Positions 37,899-46,779 are shown, numbered from the stretch's first letter. The stretch is 64,000 nt of DNA from Nevskia sp043781855 (GCA_043781855.1 JAYWBB010000134.1:97581-161580), one strand, 5' to 3'. Translations and numbers: made by a program. The notes: generated from the sequence alone by a model not told the origin.

Positions 37899-38176
37899 GC
37901 CGGCAGCATGGCGGCATGCTGAGCCTGCTGTTGACGCTGCTCGCGATCGGCGCGCTCGCATACTTCGGCCTGCATGGCCTCGGCGGTACCTCGCCCGGCG
38001 CCAGCGGTGAGGCGGCGATCAGTTGCGAGCAACGGATTTCGAAGCTGATCGCGAAGACCGGCGGGCAGGGGCCCGATTACAAGTCCGGATACGACGCGCT
38101 GCCGACTTCCTGTCGCGGGCTGATCCCGGCGCCGGAAGCGCTGGCACCGCCGATCGAACGGACACCCGGAATTTGA
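37895..38176 (+). CDS. small single-pass membrane or exported protein
   Basis: A 93-residue protein with one hydrophobic segment (MLSLLLTLLAIGALAYFGL) near the N-terminus and a ~65-residue soluble part with two Cys (ISCEQRISKLIA and LPTSCRGL). It overlaps the DUF4197 stop by ATGA and is convergent with ppk2. Function unknown; co-expression with the DUF4197 gene is likely. Confidence 0.65.
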   Translation: MSRQHGGMLSLLLTLLAIGALAYFGLHGLGGTSPGASGEAAISCEQRISKLIAKTGGQGPDYKSGYDALPTSCRGLIPAPEALAPPIERTPGI

Positions 38177-38189
38177 GCGGCGCGCGCGC

Positions 38190-39095
38190 TCACGCTTCCC
38201 GTTCGAGTTGCTTGCGCAGGGCGCTGAACTGCGCTTTCTCTTGCTTCCCCGGCGTCGGGTATTCGAGCCCGAGGCTTTCGAGCGTGCGGACGACGATGTC
38301 GGCAACCGCTGCGCGCATGTACGGTTTGTTGTCGGCCGGGATCGCATACCACGGCGCCCAAGGCCGCGAGGTCTCGTTGAGCGCATCCTCGTAGGCGCGC
38401 ATGTACTTGGGCCAGTGCGCGCGCTCGGCGACGTCGGCGGCTTCGAACTTCCAGTTTTTCTCGGGTTCGTTGAGTCGCGCAAGGAAACGGCTGCGCTGTT
38501 CTTCCTTCGAGACGTTGAGCCAGAATTTCAGGACGACTGTGCCGTTGCGCGCGAGATGCTTCTCGTGATAGCGGATCGACTCGTAACGCTGGGCCCAGAA
38601 TTTTTCCGGCCGTGCGCCGGTCGACAGCCGCTGCGCGCCGAGAAATTCCGGGTGCACCTTCACCGCCAGCACTTCCTCGTAATAGCTGCGGTTGAACACG
38701 CCGATGCGGCCGCGTTGCGGCAGTCGGCAGGCCGAGCGCCAGAGAAAGTCGTGATCCAACTCTTCGATGCTCGGCCGCTTGAACGCATAGACCTCGCAGC
38801 CGGCCGGATTCACGCCGGACAGCACGGCGCGGATCGTCGAGTCCTTGCCGGCGGCGTCCATTGCCTGGAACACCAGCAGGAGCGCGCGGTGATCGTGCGC
38901 GTAGAGGATGTGCTGGAACTCGTCGAGTCGGCCGACGTGAGCCTGCAACGCGGCCTTGTTCATCTCGTCATCGGCCGCCTTTTTCGGCGGCCGGGTGCGG
39001 GCGCCGCGCACGCGGAACGCACCGTCGTCACCGACCAGCCAGGGGCTGTCGACCGCCGCGAAATGGTTCTTCCGCTCGTCCTGCGACTTGCTCAT
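38190..39095 (-). CDS. ppk2: PPK2-family polyphosphate kinase
   Basis: A 301-residue enzyme that transfers phosphate from polyphosphate to nucleoside mono- or diphosphates. Landmarks are the Walker-like FQAMDAAGKDSTIRAVL (residues ~72-88), GVFNRSYYEEVL, a lid region after EKFWAQRYESIR and FWLNVSKEEQRSRF. The subclass cannot be fixed by eye. The ATG at 39095 shares its A with the TGA of the trhA gene upstream, so the four genes SPFH-NfeD-TrhA-PPK2 look coupled. Confidence 0.92.
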   Translation of the reverse strand: MSKSQDERKNHFAAVDSPWLVGDDGAFRVRGARTRPPKKAADDEMNKAALQAHVGRLDEFQHILYAHDHRALLLVFQAMDAAGKDSTIRAVLSGVNPAGCEVYAFKRPSIEELDHDFLWRSACRLPQRGRIGVFNRSYYEEVLAVKVHPEFLGAQRLSTGARPEKFWAQRYESIRYHEKHLARNGTVVLKFWLNVSKEEQRSRFLARLNEPEKNWKFEAADVAERAHWPKYMRAYEDALNETSRPWAPWYAIPADNKPYMRAAVADIVVRTLESLGLEYPTPGKQEKAQFSALRKQLEREA

Positions 39096-39700
39096 CAGTT
39101 CGCCCCTCCTGCCGGTCCCGGCAGTACGTAGAACAGCACCGTGAAGAAATGGCAGCCGCTGCCGGCCAGCACGAAGCCATGCCAGATCGCGTGGTGATAG
39201 CGCAGCTTTTGCCAGGCGTAGAAGATCGTGCCGAGACTGTAGGCGAGCCCGCCGGCGAGCAGCAGCCAGAGGCCGCCGTTGTCGATCTTGTGGATCAGCG
39301 GTGTTGCCGCGACGAGACCGCACCAGCCCATCAAGAGGTAGACCGCGAGCGAGAGGAATTCGAAGTGCCCGGTCGTGAAGACCTTGAAGATGATGCCGAT
39401 GGCCGCGAGCCCCCAGGTAAACGCGAACAGCGTCCAGCCGTACGCCGTGCCATTCAGCGCGATCAGCGTGAACGGCGTGTAGGTGCCGGCGATCAGCACG
39501 TAGATCAGGCAGTGATCGATGACACGGAACACATGCTTGGTGCGCGGCAGTGGAATGCTGTGGAAGAGCGTCGAGGCGGCGTACATCAGAATCAGGGCGG
39601 CGCCGAAGATGCTGCTCGCGACGACATGGCGCGTCTCGCCATACAGCGCGGATTTCGTCACCATGACGCAAAGCCCGGCGATCGCGAGCACCGCGCCCAA
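39095..39700 (-). CDS. trhA: hemolysin III / TrhA-family membrane protein, start unclear
   Basis: A PAQR-type integral membrane protein with seven hydrophobic segments. Family motifs are ASTLFHSIP, IDHCLIYVLIAGTYTPF and a C-terminal FHGFVLAGSGCHFF-like segment (HAIWHGFVLAGSGCHFF). The coordinates use TTG 39700, the first standard start codon in frame. The conserved opening YTFGEELAHGLSHG lies just upstream (to about 39742), and the frame stays open to 39874 without ATG, GTG or TTG. So the true N-terminus probably extends further and uses an unusual start. Confidence 0.8.
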   Translation of the reverse strand: MGAVLAIAGLCVMVTKSALYGETRHVVASSIFGAALILMYAASTLFHSIPLPRTKHVFRVIDHCLIYVLIAGTYTPFTLIALNGTAYGWTLFAFTWGLAAIGIIFKVFTTGHFEFLSLAVYLLMGWCGLVAATPLIHKIDNGGLWLLLAGGLAYSLGTIFYAWQKLRYHHAIWHGFVLAGSGCHFFTVLFYVLPGPAGGAN

Positions 39701-39827
39701 GCCGTGGCTCAGCCCGTGCGCCAGTTCCTCGCCGAAGGTGTAAAGGTTGACCTGTGCCTGATGGACGACAGCCTTGGCGCGTTCGACGCCGCCTTCGATT
39801 TCGTCCGGCTCGGTCGCCGCGTTTTCC

Positions 39828-40283
39828 TTACTGATCGGCTTTCTCCACGCGCAAGGTCGTGCCCTCCGTCGCGACTACGCGCACCAGGCTGCCGATCGGC
39901 AGGTTCGGGCCGGCGACGCGCCAGACCGAGTCTTCGAGACGCGCCTGGCCGATGCCGTTGACGATCGCCTGGTTCAGCGTCAGCACGCGGCCGATGTAGC
40001 TGCGGCCCCGTTGATTGAGGCCATTGTTGACGGCATCGTTGCGTGACATCGGCCGGTACTTGAACCACAGCCCGACGGCGGCGAGCGAAAGCAGCGCGAA
40101 CAGCACGATCTCCGCCGGCAAGCCCAACGAGGGGATGAGCCAGGCGAGGATGCCGGTTGCGAACGCGGCGATGCCGATCCACATGCAGAAGGTGCCGGTC
40201 GTCAGCACTTCGAGCACCAGCAGCGCGAAGCCCAGCACCCACCAGTGCCAGAACACGAAACCGTTCGCGAAGATCTCATCCAT
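39828..40283 (-). CDS. NfeD-family membrane protein
   Basis: A 151-residue short NfeD protein with three membrane helices in the first ~75 residues (FWHWWVLGFALLVLEVLTTG and AEIVLFALLSLAAVGLWF). A C-terminal OB-fold domain follows (YIGRVLTLNQAIVNGIGQ and GSLVRVVATEGTTLRVE). NfeD proteins act with SPFH/stomatin proteins in membrane microdomains, and the SPFH gene lies 36 bp upstream on the same strand. Confidence 0.93.
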   Translation of the reverse strand: MDEIFANGFVFWHWWVLGFALLVLEVLTTGTFCMWIGIAAFATGILAWLIPSLGLPAEIVLFALLSLAAVGLWFKYRPMSRNDAVNNGLNQRGRSYIGRVLTLNQAIVNGIGQARLEDSVWRVAGPNLPIGSLVRVVATEGTTLRVEKADQ

Positions 40284-40319
40284 TGTCTTGTCTCCGGATC
40301 AGCGCCGATCTAGCCCCGA

Positions 40320-41288
40320 TCAAATCTTTGCGACCACGGATTTCGACACAGCCTGCGCCGCCGCCGCCTTCGCGAGATCAGCGATGCCACCGATCGCGCC
40401 GATCACGCTCGCGGCTTCCAGCGGCATGAATACCAGCTTCTGGTTCGGACTCCTGGCGATTTCCTTCAGGGCCTCGATGTACTTGGTCGCGACGAAGTAA
40501 TTGATCGCCTGCACATCGCCCTGTGCAATCGCGGCCGATACGCGGGCCGTGGCGTTGGCTTCGGCCTCGGCCAGGCGCTCGCGCGCCTCGGCGTCGCGGA
40601 ACGCGGCTTCCTTGCGGCCCTCGGCATCGAGAATCGCCTGTTGTTTCATGCCTTCGGCCGAGAGAATCTGCGCCTGCCGCGCGCCTTCGGCCTTGAGGAT
40701 GGCGCTCTGCCGCATACCCTCCGCTTCGAGGATGGACGCGCGCTTGTCACGCTCGGCCTTCATCTGCCGGCCCATGCTTTCAACGAGATCCAGCGGCGGG
40801 CGGATGTCCTTGATCTCGATGCGTGTGACCTTGATACCCCAGGGGCTCGTGGCCTGGTCGACGACGGCCAGCAGCCGCGTGTTGATGTGATCGCGCTGGG
40901 AGAGCAGTTCATCGAGGTCCATCGAGCCCATAACCGTGCGCAGGTTGGTCTGGGTGAGATTGAGGATGGCGTATTCGAGCTGCTGCACTTCATAGGCGGC
41001 GCGCGCGGCGTCGAGCACCTGGTAGAACACGACACCATCGACACCGACCATCGCGTTGTCCTTGGTGATGACTTCCTGGCTCGGCACATCGAGCACCTGT
41101 TCCTGCATCGACAGGCGGCGGCCGATGCGATCGAAGTACGGCACCAGCCAGTGCAGGCCGGGGTGGAAGGTTTCGCGGTACTTGCCGAAACGCTCGATCG
41201 TGTACTCCATGCCCTGCGGCACCGTAACGACGGCCTTGTACAGCGTGACGACGACGAGGGCGAGCAGTGCGAGGGCGAAGTAGGACAT
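40320..41288 (-). CDS. SPFH/Band 7 (stomatin-like) protein
   Basis: A 322-residue protein with an N-terminal membrane anchor (MSYFALALLALVVVTLYKAV) and an SPFH domain (RFGKYRETFHPGLHWLVPYFD, IDVPSQEVITKDNAMVGVDG-like). A coiled-coil region rich in Ala, Glu and Arg (EAEGMRQSAILKAEGARQ) follows. It resembles QmcA/stomatin. Such proteins form oligomeric rings in membranes and influence proteases or lipids. It is paired with nfeD downstream. Confidence 0.93.
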   Translation of the reverse strand: MSYFALALLALVVVTLYKAVVTVPQGMEYTIERFGKYRETFHPGLHWLVPYFDRIGRRLSMQEQVLDVPSQEVITKDNAMVGVDGVVFYQVLDAARAAYEVQQLEYAILNLTQTNLRTVMGSMDLDELLSQRDHINTRLLAVVDQATSPWGIKVTRIEIKDIRPPLDLVESMGRQMKAERDKRASILEAEGMRQSAILKAEGARQAQILSAEGMKQQAILDAEGRKEAAFRDAEARERLAEAEANATARVSAAIAQGDVQAINYFVATKYIEALKEIARSPNQKLVFMPLEAASVIGAIGGIADLAKAAAAQAVSKSVVAKI

Positions 41289-41401
41289 GGGTTACTCCAA
41301 TGGGCTGCTTCGATTCTACGCCCCGAGTCGCGATCAATCGCTGATCCCACGCACGCGACGTTCACCGCAGCGACAGCGAAAAGATTCCGCATACCCCTTT
41401 T

Positions 41402-41836
41402 TCAGTCATGCGGAATAGCGGCCGCCGCCATCTGCTTGATCCGCTCGACCATCGCATAGAAGCCGTTGCGGCGGTTCATGCTGAGGTGGCTTTCGAGGCC
41501 GAGTTTGGCGAAGGCGTCAGCGATGTCGGTATCAAGGACTTCCCGCGGCGTGCGTCCGTTGGTCAGCGCCAGGATCAGCGCGATCAGACCCTTGACGATG
41601 TGCGCATCGGAGTCGCCGCGAAGGTTCAGGCGCGACGGCGTGCCGGCCACTTCGCCGGCGAGCCAGACCTGGCTCATGCAACCGCGCACTTTGTTCTCGT
41701 CGCTGTGCTCGGCGTCCGGCAGCACCGGCAGTCGCCGACCGAGTTCGATCAGATGGCGGTAGCGCTCCTCCCAGCTGTCGAGCAGCTCGAACGTGTCGAG
41801 CAGCTCATGCAATCCTTCGTTCAAGTGAATGTCCAA
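41402..41836 (-). CDS. sufE: sulfur acceptor protein SufE
   Basis: SufE takes persulfide sulfur from the cysteine desulfurase SufS and passes it on for Fe-S assembly. The 144-residue protein has the acceptor Cys in NKVRGCMSQVWL and the family segments WEERYRHLIELGRRLP and NRRNGFYAMVERIKQ. It is divergent from msrP across 96 bp and is separate from the other suf-type gene, sufT. Confidence 0.93.
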   Translation of the reverse strand: MDIHLNEGLHELLDTFELLDSWEERYRHLIELGRRLPVLPDAEHSDENKVRGCMSQVWLAGEVAGTPSRLNLRGDSDAHIVKGLIALILALTNGRTPREVLDTDIADAFAKLGLESHLSMNRRNGFYAMVERIKQMAAAAIPHD

Positions 41837-41932
41837 GCGTTCAAGGTTTATGTTCGATCGTCCCGCAGCGTATGTTAGTTCGAACCGCGTCGCTAAGCTG
41901 CGGTCTTTCCGATGTTCGCTGGAGTGTTTTCA

Positions 41933-42919
41933 ATGCTGATCCAAGTCAAGCCGCCGCGCCCGATCCTGCCGTCCGAAATCACGCCGGAAGCGGTGTATTC
42001 GGACCGTCGCCGTTTCCTTTCGCAGATCGGCATCGTCGCGACCGGACTCGCAATCGCCGGCTGCGGCAAGGCTGCGGACAAGCCGAAGCATGCAGCAGCC
42101 GATGACGGCGCGGCGCAATCCGGACTCGTTGATCTCAAGATCGCGAAGAAGACCGACATGGCCGGCGGCGAGGAGCTGTCGAGCTATGAGGACATCACCA
42201 CTTACAACAACTATTACGAGTTCGGTACCGACAAGGCCGCGCCCTCGCACTACGCGAAGACGCTGAAGCCGAGCCCGTGGAAGGTAACCGTCGAGGGCGA
42301 ATGCGAAGCGCCGGGCACGATCGACGTCGACGATTTCATCAAGACCAGCGCGATCGAGGAACGCATCTATCGTCACCGCTGCGTCGAGGCCTGGAGCATC
42401 GTCGTGCCCTGGGCGGGCGTGCCGCTGGCGGATGTACTGACGCGTTTCAAGCCGACTTCGAAGGCGAAGTTCGTCTCGTTCTTCACGCTCGCCGACGAGC
42501 AGCAGATGCCGATGATCAAACGCAATGTGCTGCCGTTTCCGTACCGCGAGGGCCTGCGCATCGACGAGGCCATGCATCCGCTGGCCTTTCTGTCGGTCGG
42601 ACTGTATGGAAAAGTGATTCCGAATCAGAACGGCGCGCCGATCCGCCTGACCCTGCCTTGGAAGTACGGCTTCAAGAGCGTGAAGTCGATCGTCCGCATC
42701 AAGTTCACGGAAGCGCAGCCGGACACGACTTGGAATTACGTTGGCGCGAGCGAATACGGGTTCTATGCCAACGTCAATCCCGACGTCGACCACCCGCGCT
42801 GGTCGCAGGCCAGCGAGCGGCGGCTCGGCGAGCTGTTTCGTCGTCCCACGCTGCCCTTCAACGGTTATCCGGAAGTAGCCTCGCTCTACACCGGCATGGA
42901 CCTGCGTAAATTCTTCTGA
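41933..42919 (+). CDS. msrP: periplasmic protein-methionine-sulfoxide reductase catalytic subunit
   Basis: MsrP (YedY) is a molybdenum-cofactor enzyme that repairs oxidised Met in periplasmic proteins. The 328-residue protein has a Tat signal (DRRRFLSQIG) and the cofactor-ligating Cys in YRHRCVEAWSIVVPW. It also has LPWKYGFKSVKSIV. The start at 41933 is preceded by GGAG at 8 nt; an ATG at 41912 lacks one. The signal ends in an IAGC sequence that resembles a lipobox, an oddity for this family. msrQ overlaps its stop (TGATG). Confidence 0.95.
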   Translation: MLIQVKPPRPILPSEITPEAVYSDRRRFLSQIGIVATGLAIAGCGKAADKPKHAAADDGAAQSGLVDLKIAKKTDMAGGEELSSYEDITTYNNYYEFGTDKAAPSHYAKTLKPSPWKVTVEGECEAPGTIDVDDFIKTSAIEERIYRHRCVEAWSIVVPWAGVPLADVLTRFKPTSKAKFVSFFTLADEQQMPMIKRNVLPFPYREGLRIDEAMHPLAFLSVGLYGKVIPNQNGAPIRLTLPWKYGFKSVKSIVRIKFTEAQPDTTWNYVGASEYGFYANVNPDVDHPRWSQASERRLGELFRRPTLPFNGYPEVASLYTGMDLRKFF

Positions 42920-43587
42920 TGAGGCCGGCGGCGCGTCTCTGGTCGTGGCGGATTGTGGTGTGGGTGCTCGCACTGGTTCCGCTGGCGTTGCTCGCCCAGC
43001 GTTTTTACGAGTCGCGCCTGACTGCGAACCCGATCGAGTTCATCGAGCGCTATCTCGGCCTGTGGAGCCTGCGCCTGCTCATGATCACGCTCGCGGTGAC
43101 GCCGCTGCGCCTGCTGACCGGCTGGAGCGGGCCGCTGAAGATGCGCCGCACGCTCGGGCTCTGGACTTTTGTTTACGTCTGTCTGCATTTCTCGGTTTAC
43201 ATCGTTTTCGACCTCAACATCTTTCATCCTGGGATCGCCGCCAGGCAGCTCGCCGAAGATCTGGTCAAGCGCCTCTATATCACGGTCGGCTTCACCGCCT
43301 GGCTCCTGCTGATACCCCTCGCGATCACCTCCACTGACGTCTGGCAACGACGACTCAAGCGCAACTGGAAAAAGCTGCACCAGCTGATCTACGTGATCGC
43401 CACACTCGGCGTGCTGCATTTCATCTGGCTGGTCAAGAAAGACGAGAGCGAGCCGCTGACCTACGCCGCGATTCTTCTGGTGCTTCTCGCATGGCGATGG
43501 CCGGGGCCGCAACTGAAGAGGGCTATACTCCGCGCCCGCACTTCGCAAGCGCTCCCCATTGACCAGACCCTCAAATCGCGCTCCTGA
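42919..43587 (+). CDS. msrQ: MsrQ haem-binding membrane subunit
   Basis: The quinol-linked haem b protein that feeds electrons to MsrP. The 222-residue protein has about six membrane helices. Family segments are PLRLLTGWSGPLKMRRTLGL, FVYVCLHFSVYIVFD and KKLHQLIYVIATLGVLHF, whose His residues are probable haem ligands. The start ATG shares one base with the msrP TGA. Its 3' end overlaps the rph start by 29 bp. Confidence 0.94.
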   Translation: MRPAARLWSWRIVVWVLALVPLALLAQRFYESRLTANPIEFIERYLGLWSLRLLMITLAVTPLRLLTGWSGPLKMRRTLGLWTFVYVCLHFSVYIVFDLNIFHPGIAARQLAEDLVKRLYITVGFTAWLLLIPLAITSTDVWQRRLKRNWKKLHQLIYVIATLGVLHFIWLVKKDESEPLTYAAILLVLLAWRWPGPQLKRAILRARTSQALPIDQTLKSRS

Positions 43588-44272
43588 TCAGCTACGCCCG
43601 GTCACCCTCCAGCGTCGTTTCACGCGACACGCCGAAGGTTCGGTCCTCGTATCCTTCGGCGACACGCAGGTGCTGTGCACCGCCAGCGTCGAGGAACGCG
43701 GCCCGGCCTGGAAGAAAGATGGCGGCTGGCTCACCGCCGAATACGGCATGCTGCCGCGCGCCACGCATACGCGCGGCAAGCGCGAGGCGGCACAGGGCAA
43801 GCAGAGCGGGCGCACGCAGGAAATCCAGCGGCTGATCGGCCGCAGCCTGCGCGCCGTGATGGATCTCAACGCCATCGCCGGACTGACCATCACGCTCGAC
43901 TGCGACGTGCTGCAGGCCGACGTCGGCACGCGCACGGCGAGCATCACCGGCGCCTACGTCGCACTGGTCGATGCGGTCGCCTCCCTGCGCAAGCGCGGCA
44001 AGATCAAGAGCGATCCGATCCACGGGCAGGTCGCGGCGATCTCGGTCGGCATCTATAACGGCATGCCGGTTCTTGATCTCGACTACGTTGAAGACTCGGC
44101 CTGCGAGACCGATATGAACGTGGTCATGAACGAAGCCGGCGGCTTCATTGAAGTCCAGGGCACGGCCGAAGGTCATGCCTTCCGGCGCGAGGAACTTGAC
44201 CAGATGCTCGCGCTCGCCGGCAAGGGCATCACCGAACTGCTGGCGGCGCAGCGCCAGGCGCTCGCAGGCTGA
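43559..44272 (+). CDS. rph: ribonuclease PH
   Basis: A phosphorolytic 3'-5' exoribonuclease that trims tRNA 3' ends. The 237-residue protein begins at TTG 43559 (MTRPSNRAPDQLRPVTLQRRF), where homology starts. Motifs are GSVLVSFGDTQVLCTA, GRTQEIQRLIGRSLRAVMD and EDSACETDMNVVMN. It is the first gene of rph-rdgB-hemW. A TATACT sequence at 43524-43529 inside msrQ could be a -10, though no good -35 is visible. Confidence 0.96.
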   Translation: MTRPSNRAPDQLRPVTLQRRFTRHAEGSVLVSFGDTQVLCTASVEERGPAWKKDGGWLTAEYGMLPRATHTRGKREAAQGKQSGRTQEIQRLIGRSLRAVMDLNAIAGLTITLDCDVLQADVGTRTASITGAYVALVDAVASLRKRGKIKSDPIHGQVAAISVGIYNGMPVLDLDYVEDSACETDMNVVMNEAGGFIEVQGTAEGHAFRREELDQMLALAGKGITELLAAQRQALAG

Positions 44273-44280
44273 GCGAATCC

Positions 44281-44874
44281 GTGGGCGATCTCGTTCTCGC
44301 CAGCCGCAACGAAAAGAAACTCGCCGAAATGCAGGGACTGCTCGCGCCGCTTGGCTGGCGGCTGCGCCTGATTTCGGAGTTCGCCGCCGATGCTGCCGAG
44401 GAAACCGCGCCGAGCTTTGTCGAGAACGCACTGCTGAAGGCGCGTCACGCCGCGCGCGTATCCGGCCTGCCGGCGCTGGCCGACGACTCGGGCCTCGAGG
44501 TCGATGCGCTGAACGGCGCGCCCGGTGTCTATTCGGCGCGATATGCCGGCGAGCCTGCATCCGACGCGGCAAACAATCAGAAACTTCTCTCCGCGCTCGC
44601 AGGTATTCCGGACGAAAATCGTGGCGCCCGTTTCATCAGCGTGCTCACGCTGTTGCGGTACGCAGACGATCCGGTGCCCTTGATCGTGCAAGGCGAGTGG
44701 CGTGGCCGCATTCTGGAGAGGCCGCGCGGCGCGAACGGTTTCGGCTACGACCCGCTGTTTCTCGATCCGGCTTCGGGCTTGAGCGCAGCGGAACTCGCGC
44801 CGGCCGACAAGAATGCGCGCAGCCATCGCGCGCAGGCCGCGCAACAACTGCTGTCCCGGCTTCGTCGTGTCTGA
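44281..44874 (+). CDS. rdgB: dITP/XTP pyrophosphatase (RdgB/HAM1)
   Basis: This enzyme hydrolyses non-canonical purine triphosphates such as dITP and XTP. The 197-residue protein has LVLASRNEKKLAEMQGLL, the conserved ADDSGLEVDAL and NGFGYDPLFLDP. It starts at GTG 44281, 8 bp after rph, and its end overlaps the hemW start. Linkage of rph and rdgB is common in gammaproteobacteria. Confidence 0.95.
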   Translation: MGDLVLASRNEKKLAEMQGLLAPLGWRLRLISEFAADAAEETAPSFVENALLKARHAARVSGLPALADDSGLEVDALNGAPGVYSARYAGEPASDAANNQKLLSALAGIPDENRGARFISVLTLLRYADDPVPLIVQGEWRGRILERPRGANGFGYDPLFLDPASGLSAAELAPADKNARSHRAQAAQQLLSRLRRV

Positions 44875-46009
44875 AATCCCGCTCAGTCTCTATCTGCATT
44901 TCCCCTGGTGCGTGCGCAAGTGCCCGTACTGCGATTTCAACTCGCACGGCCTGCGCGGCGAGATTCCGGAAGACGCCTATGTCGCCGCGCTGATCCGCGA
45001 TCTCGACTTCGAGTTGGCGCTGGCCGCCGAAGTGCGCCCGCTGACCAGCATCTTCATGGGCGGCGGCACGCCGAGTCTGTTCTCCGGCCGGGCGCTGGCG
45101 CGCGTGCTCGAAGCAGCGGCGGCGCGTCTCGTGTTCGCGCCCGATATCGAGATCACACTCGAAGCGAATCCGGGCACGGTCGACGCGGCGCATTTCCGCG
45201 AATATCGCGCGGCCGGCATCAACCGCCTTTCGATCGGCGTGCAGAGCTTCGATGAAACCCACCTCAAGCGCCTCGGCCGTATTCATGGTCACGACGAGGC
45301 GGTGAACGCGTTCCACACGGCGCGAGCGGCAGGGTTCGACAACATCAATCTGGACCTGATGTTTGCGCTGCCGCTGCAGACGGAAGTCGAGGCCGCAGCC
45401 GATCTGCACGCGGCCTTCGCGCTCGCGCCGGAGCATCTGTCGTACTACCAGCTGACGCTGGAACCGAACACCGAGTTCGCCGCCAGGCCGCCGATATTGC
45501 CGGACGACGACGCGGCCTGGACGATGCAGCAGTCGGGGCAGGCGCTGCTCGCCGGGCAAGGCTACGATCAGTACGAGGTTTCCGCGTATGCCCGGCCGGG
45601 CCGGCAGAGCCGGCACAACCGCAACTACTGGCAGTTCGGCGACTATCTCGGTATCGGCGCCGGCGCGCATGGCAAGCGGACGTTCGCGGGCCGGATTGGC
45701 CGGCGCGCGCGGCACAAGCATCCCCGACTTTATCTCGAACAGGCTGGAAGTGCCGCTGCGATCCAGGAAGATCGTCGCGTCGCTACCGCCGAGCTGCCGT
45801 TCGAATTCACCATGAACGCGCTACGCCTCAACGAGGGTTTCACGCCGGCGCTGTACGAGATGCGCACCGGCCTCAAGCTCGAAAGTCTGCGAGCGACGCT
45901 GACAAAAGCCGCCGCGCGCGGTCTCATTGAGCAGGATGTGCTGGGCGTCCGCGCGACGGCGCTGGGCCGCGCGCATCTGAATACATTGCTCGGCGAGTTC
46001 CTCGAGTGA
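44867..46009 (+). CDS. hemW: radical SAM haem chaperone HemW
   Basis: A 380-residue radical SAM protein, once annotated as coproporphyrinogen oxidase but shown to act as a haem chaperone. The start GTG 44867 puts the cluster motif CVRKCPYCDFNSH near residue 15. Motifs include SIFMGGGTPSLFS, EANPGTVD, NRLSIGVQSF and YEVSAYARPG, which fit HemW rather than HemN. It overlaps the rdgB stop by 8 bp. Confidence 0.94.
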   Translation: MSEIPLSLYLHFPWCVRKCPYCDFNSHGLRGEIPEDAYVAALIRDLDFELALAAEVRPLTSIFMGGGTPSLFSGRALARVLEAAAARLVFAPDIEITLEANPGTVDAAHFREYRAAGINRLSIGVQSFDETHLKRLGRIHGHDEAVNAFHTARAAGFDNINLDLMFALPLQTEVEAAADLHAAFALAPEHLSYYQLTLEPNTEFAARPPILPDDDAAWTMQQSGQALLAGQGYDQYEVSAYARPGRQSRHNRNYWQFGDYLGIGAGAHGKRTFAGRIGRRARHKHPRLYLEQAGSAAAIQEDRRVATAELPFEFTMNALRLNEGFTPALYEMRTGLKLESLRATLTKAAARGLIEQDVLGVRATALGRAHLNTLLGEFLE

Positions 46010-46027
46010 GCTTGCACGGAGGGCACC

Positions 46028-46216
46028 ATGCTCGAAGAGGTGGAAGTCAGTTGTCCGGTCTGCTGGGAGACCATCGAACTGACGCTGGATTTAAGCGCCG
46101 GTTCACAGATTTATTCCGAAGATTGCCCGGTCTGCTGCCGTCCGATGACCGTGCGCCTTTGGGTTGCGGATGATCTGGCCGAGCATACGGTCGAGGTTGC
46201 AGCGGAAAGCGATTGA
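46028..46216 (+). CDS. CPXCG-motif Cys-rich small protein
   Basis: A 62-residue protein with Cys pairs CPVC near the start (residues 9-12) and CPVCCRP in the middle, probably a zinc ribbon. It fits the CPXCG family of small proteins of unknown function, although both pairs read CPVC and neither is followed by Gly. GGAGGGCACC precedes the ATG. It lies 18 bp after hemW on the same strand. Confidence 0.82.
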   Translation: MLEEVEVSCPVCWETIELTLDLSAGSQIYSEDCPVCCRPMTVRLWVADDLAEHTVEVAAESD

Positions 46217-46239
46217 ATTTCGCCTCGCCGCCGCCATAG

Positions 46240-46268
46240 TTGCCCGGTCGGCGCGACTTCATTACACT
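46240..46268 (+). promoter_or_regulatory. probable sigma-70 promoter of rpmE
   Basis: TTGCCC (46240-46245) and TACACT (46263-46268) are spaced by 17 bp, ending 55 bp before the rpmE start. This is one of the better promoter matches in the window. Confidence 0.6.
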
Positions 46269-46323
46269 CTGCGCCCTTTCCGCCCGCGCCCCTTTCGCGC
46301 GAGCCCCAGATGCGAGCGAACCG

Positions 46324-46524
46324 ATGAAAGCTGACATCCACCCGAACTACGCGGAAATCACCGTGGCTTGCAGCTGCGGCAACAAGTTCATGACCCGGTC
46401 GACGGTCGGCCGCGACCTGCAGATCGAAGTTTGTTCGAAGTGCCACCCGTTCTATACCGGCAAGCAGAAGGTTGCCGACATCGGCGGCCGCATCGACAAG
46501 TTCCGCAAACGCTACGCCTCTTAA
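46324..46524 (+). CDS. rpmE: 50S ribosomal protein L31
   Basis: A 66-residue bL31 of the zinc-binding type: CSCG (residues 16-19) and CSKC with HPFYTGKQ (37-47) supply the metal ligands. The start at 46324 (MKADIHPNY) is the universal one. A strong terminator follows 20 bp after the stop. The zinc-free paralogue is not in the window. Confidence 0.97.
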   Translation: MKADIHPNYAEITVACSCGNKFMTRSTVGRDLQIEVCSKCHPFYTGKQKVADIGGRIDKFRKRYAS

Positions 46525-46544
46525 AGCGGAGCACCGCTGCTTTG

Positions 46545-46574
46545 ACGGCCGCCTTCGGGCGGCCGTTTCCGTTT
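46545..46574 (+). terminator. rho-independent terminator of rpmE
   Basis: ACGGCCGCC and GGCGGCCGT form a perfect 9-bp stem on a TTCG tetraloop, followed by TTCCGTTTC. The stable UUCG loop and position just after rpmE make this convincing. Confidence 0.85.
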
Positions 46575-46779
46575 CTGGTCGGCCGATAGTCGTTAGTAGG
46601 CGTTTTTACCGCCGCGTCTCGCTGGCGGCACACCCGTAAAACTCGGTATGCTGGAGGCATATCATCCCTTCCCGCTCCAGCGCAGTCGCCTCGTGCGCTG
46701 CGGGTTTTGCGTGCAGGTTCGATGCGGCAGTGCACATATTTCGGCTTTCAGCCTTAGACGGTCCGACGGAGAACATGCC

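Noticed and set aside
46575..46779. tRNA or riboswitch upstream of gltA
   Set aside because: No cloverleaf or known riboswitch core was found in this gap; only ordinary GC-rich hairpins are visible.
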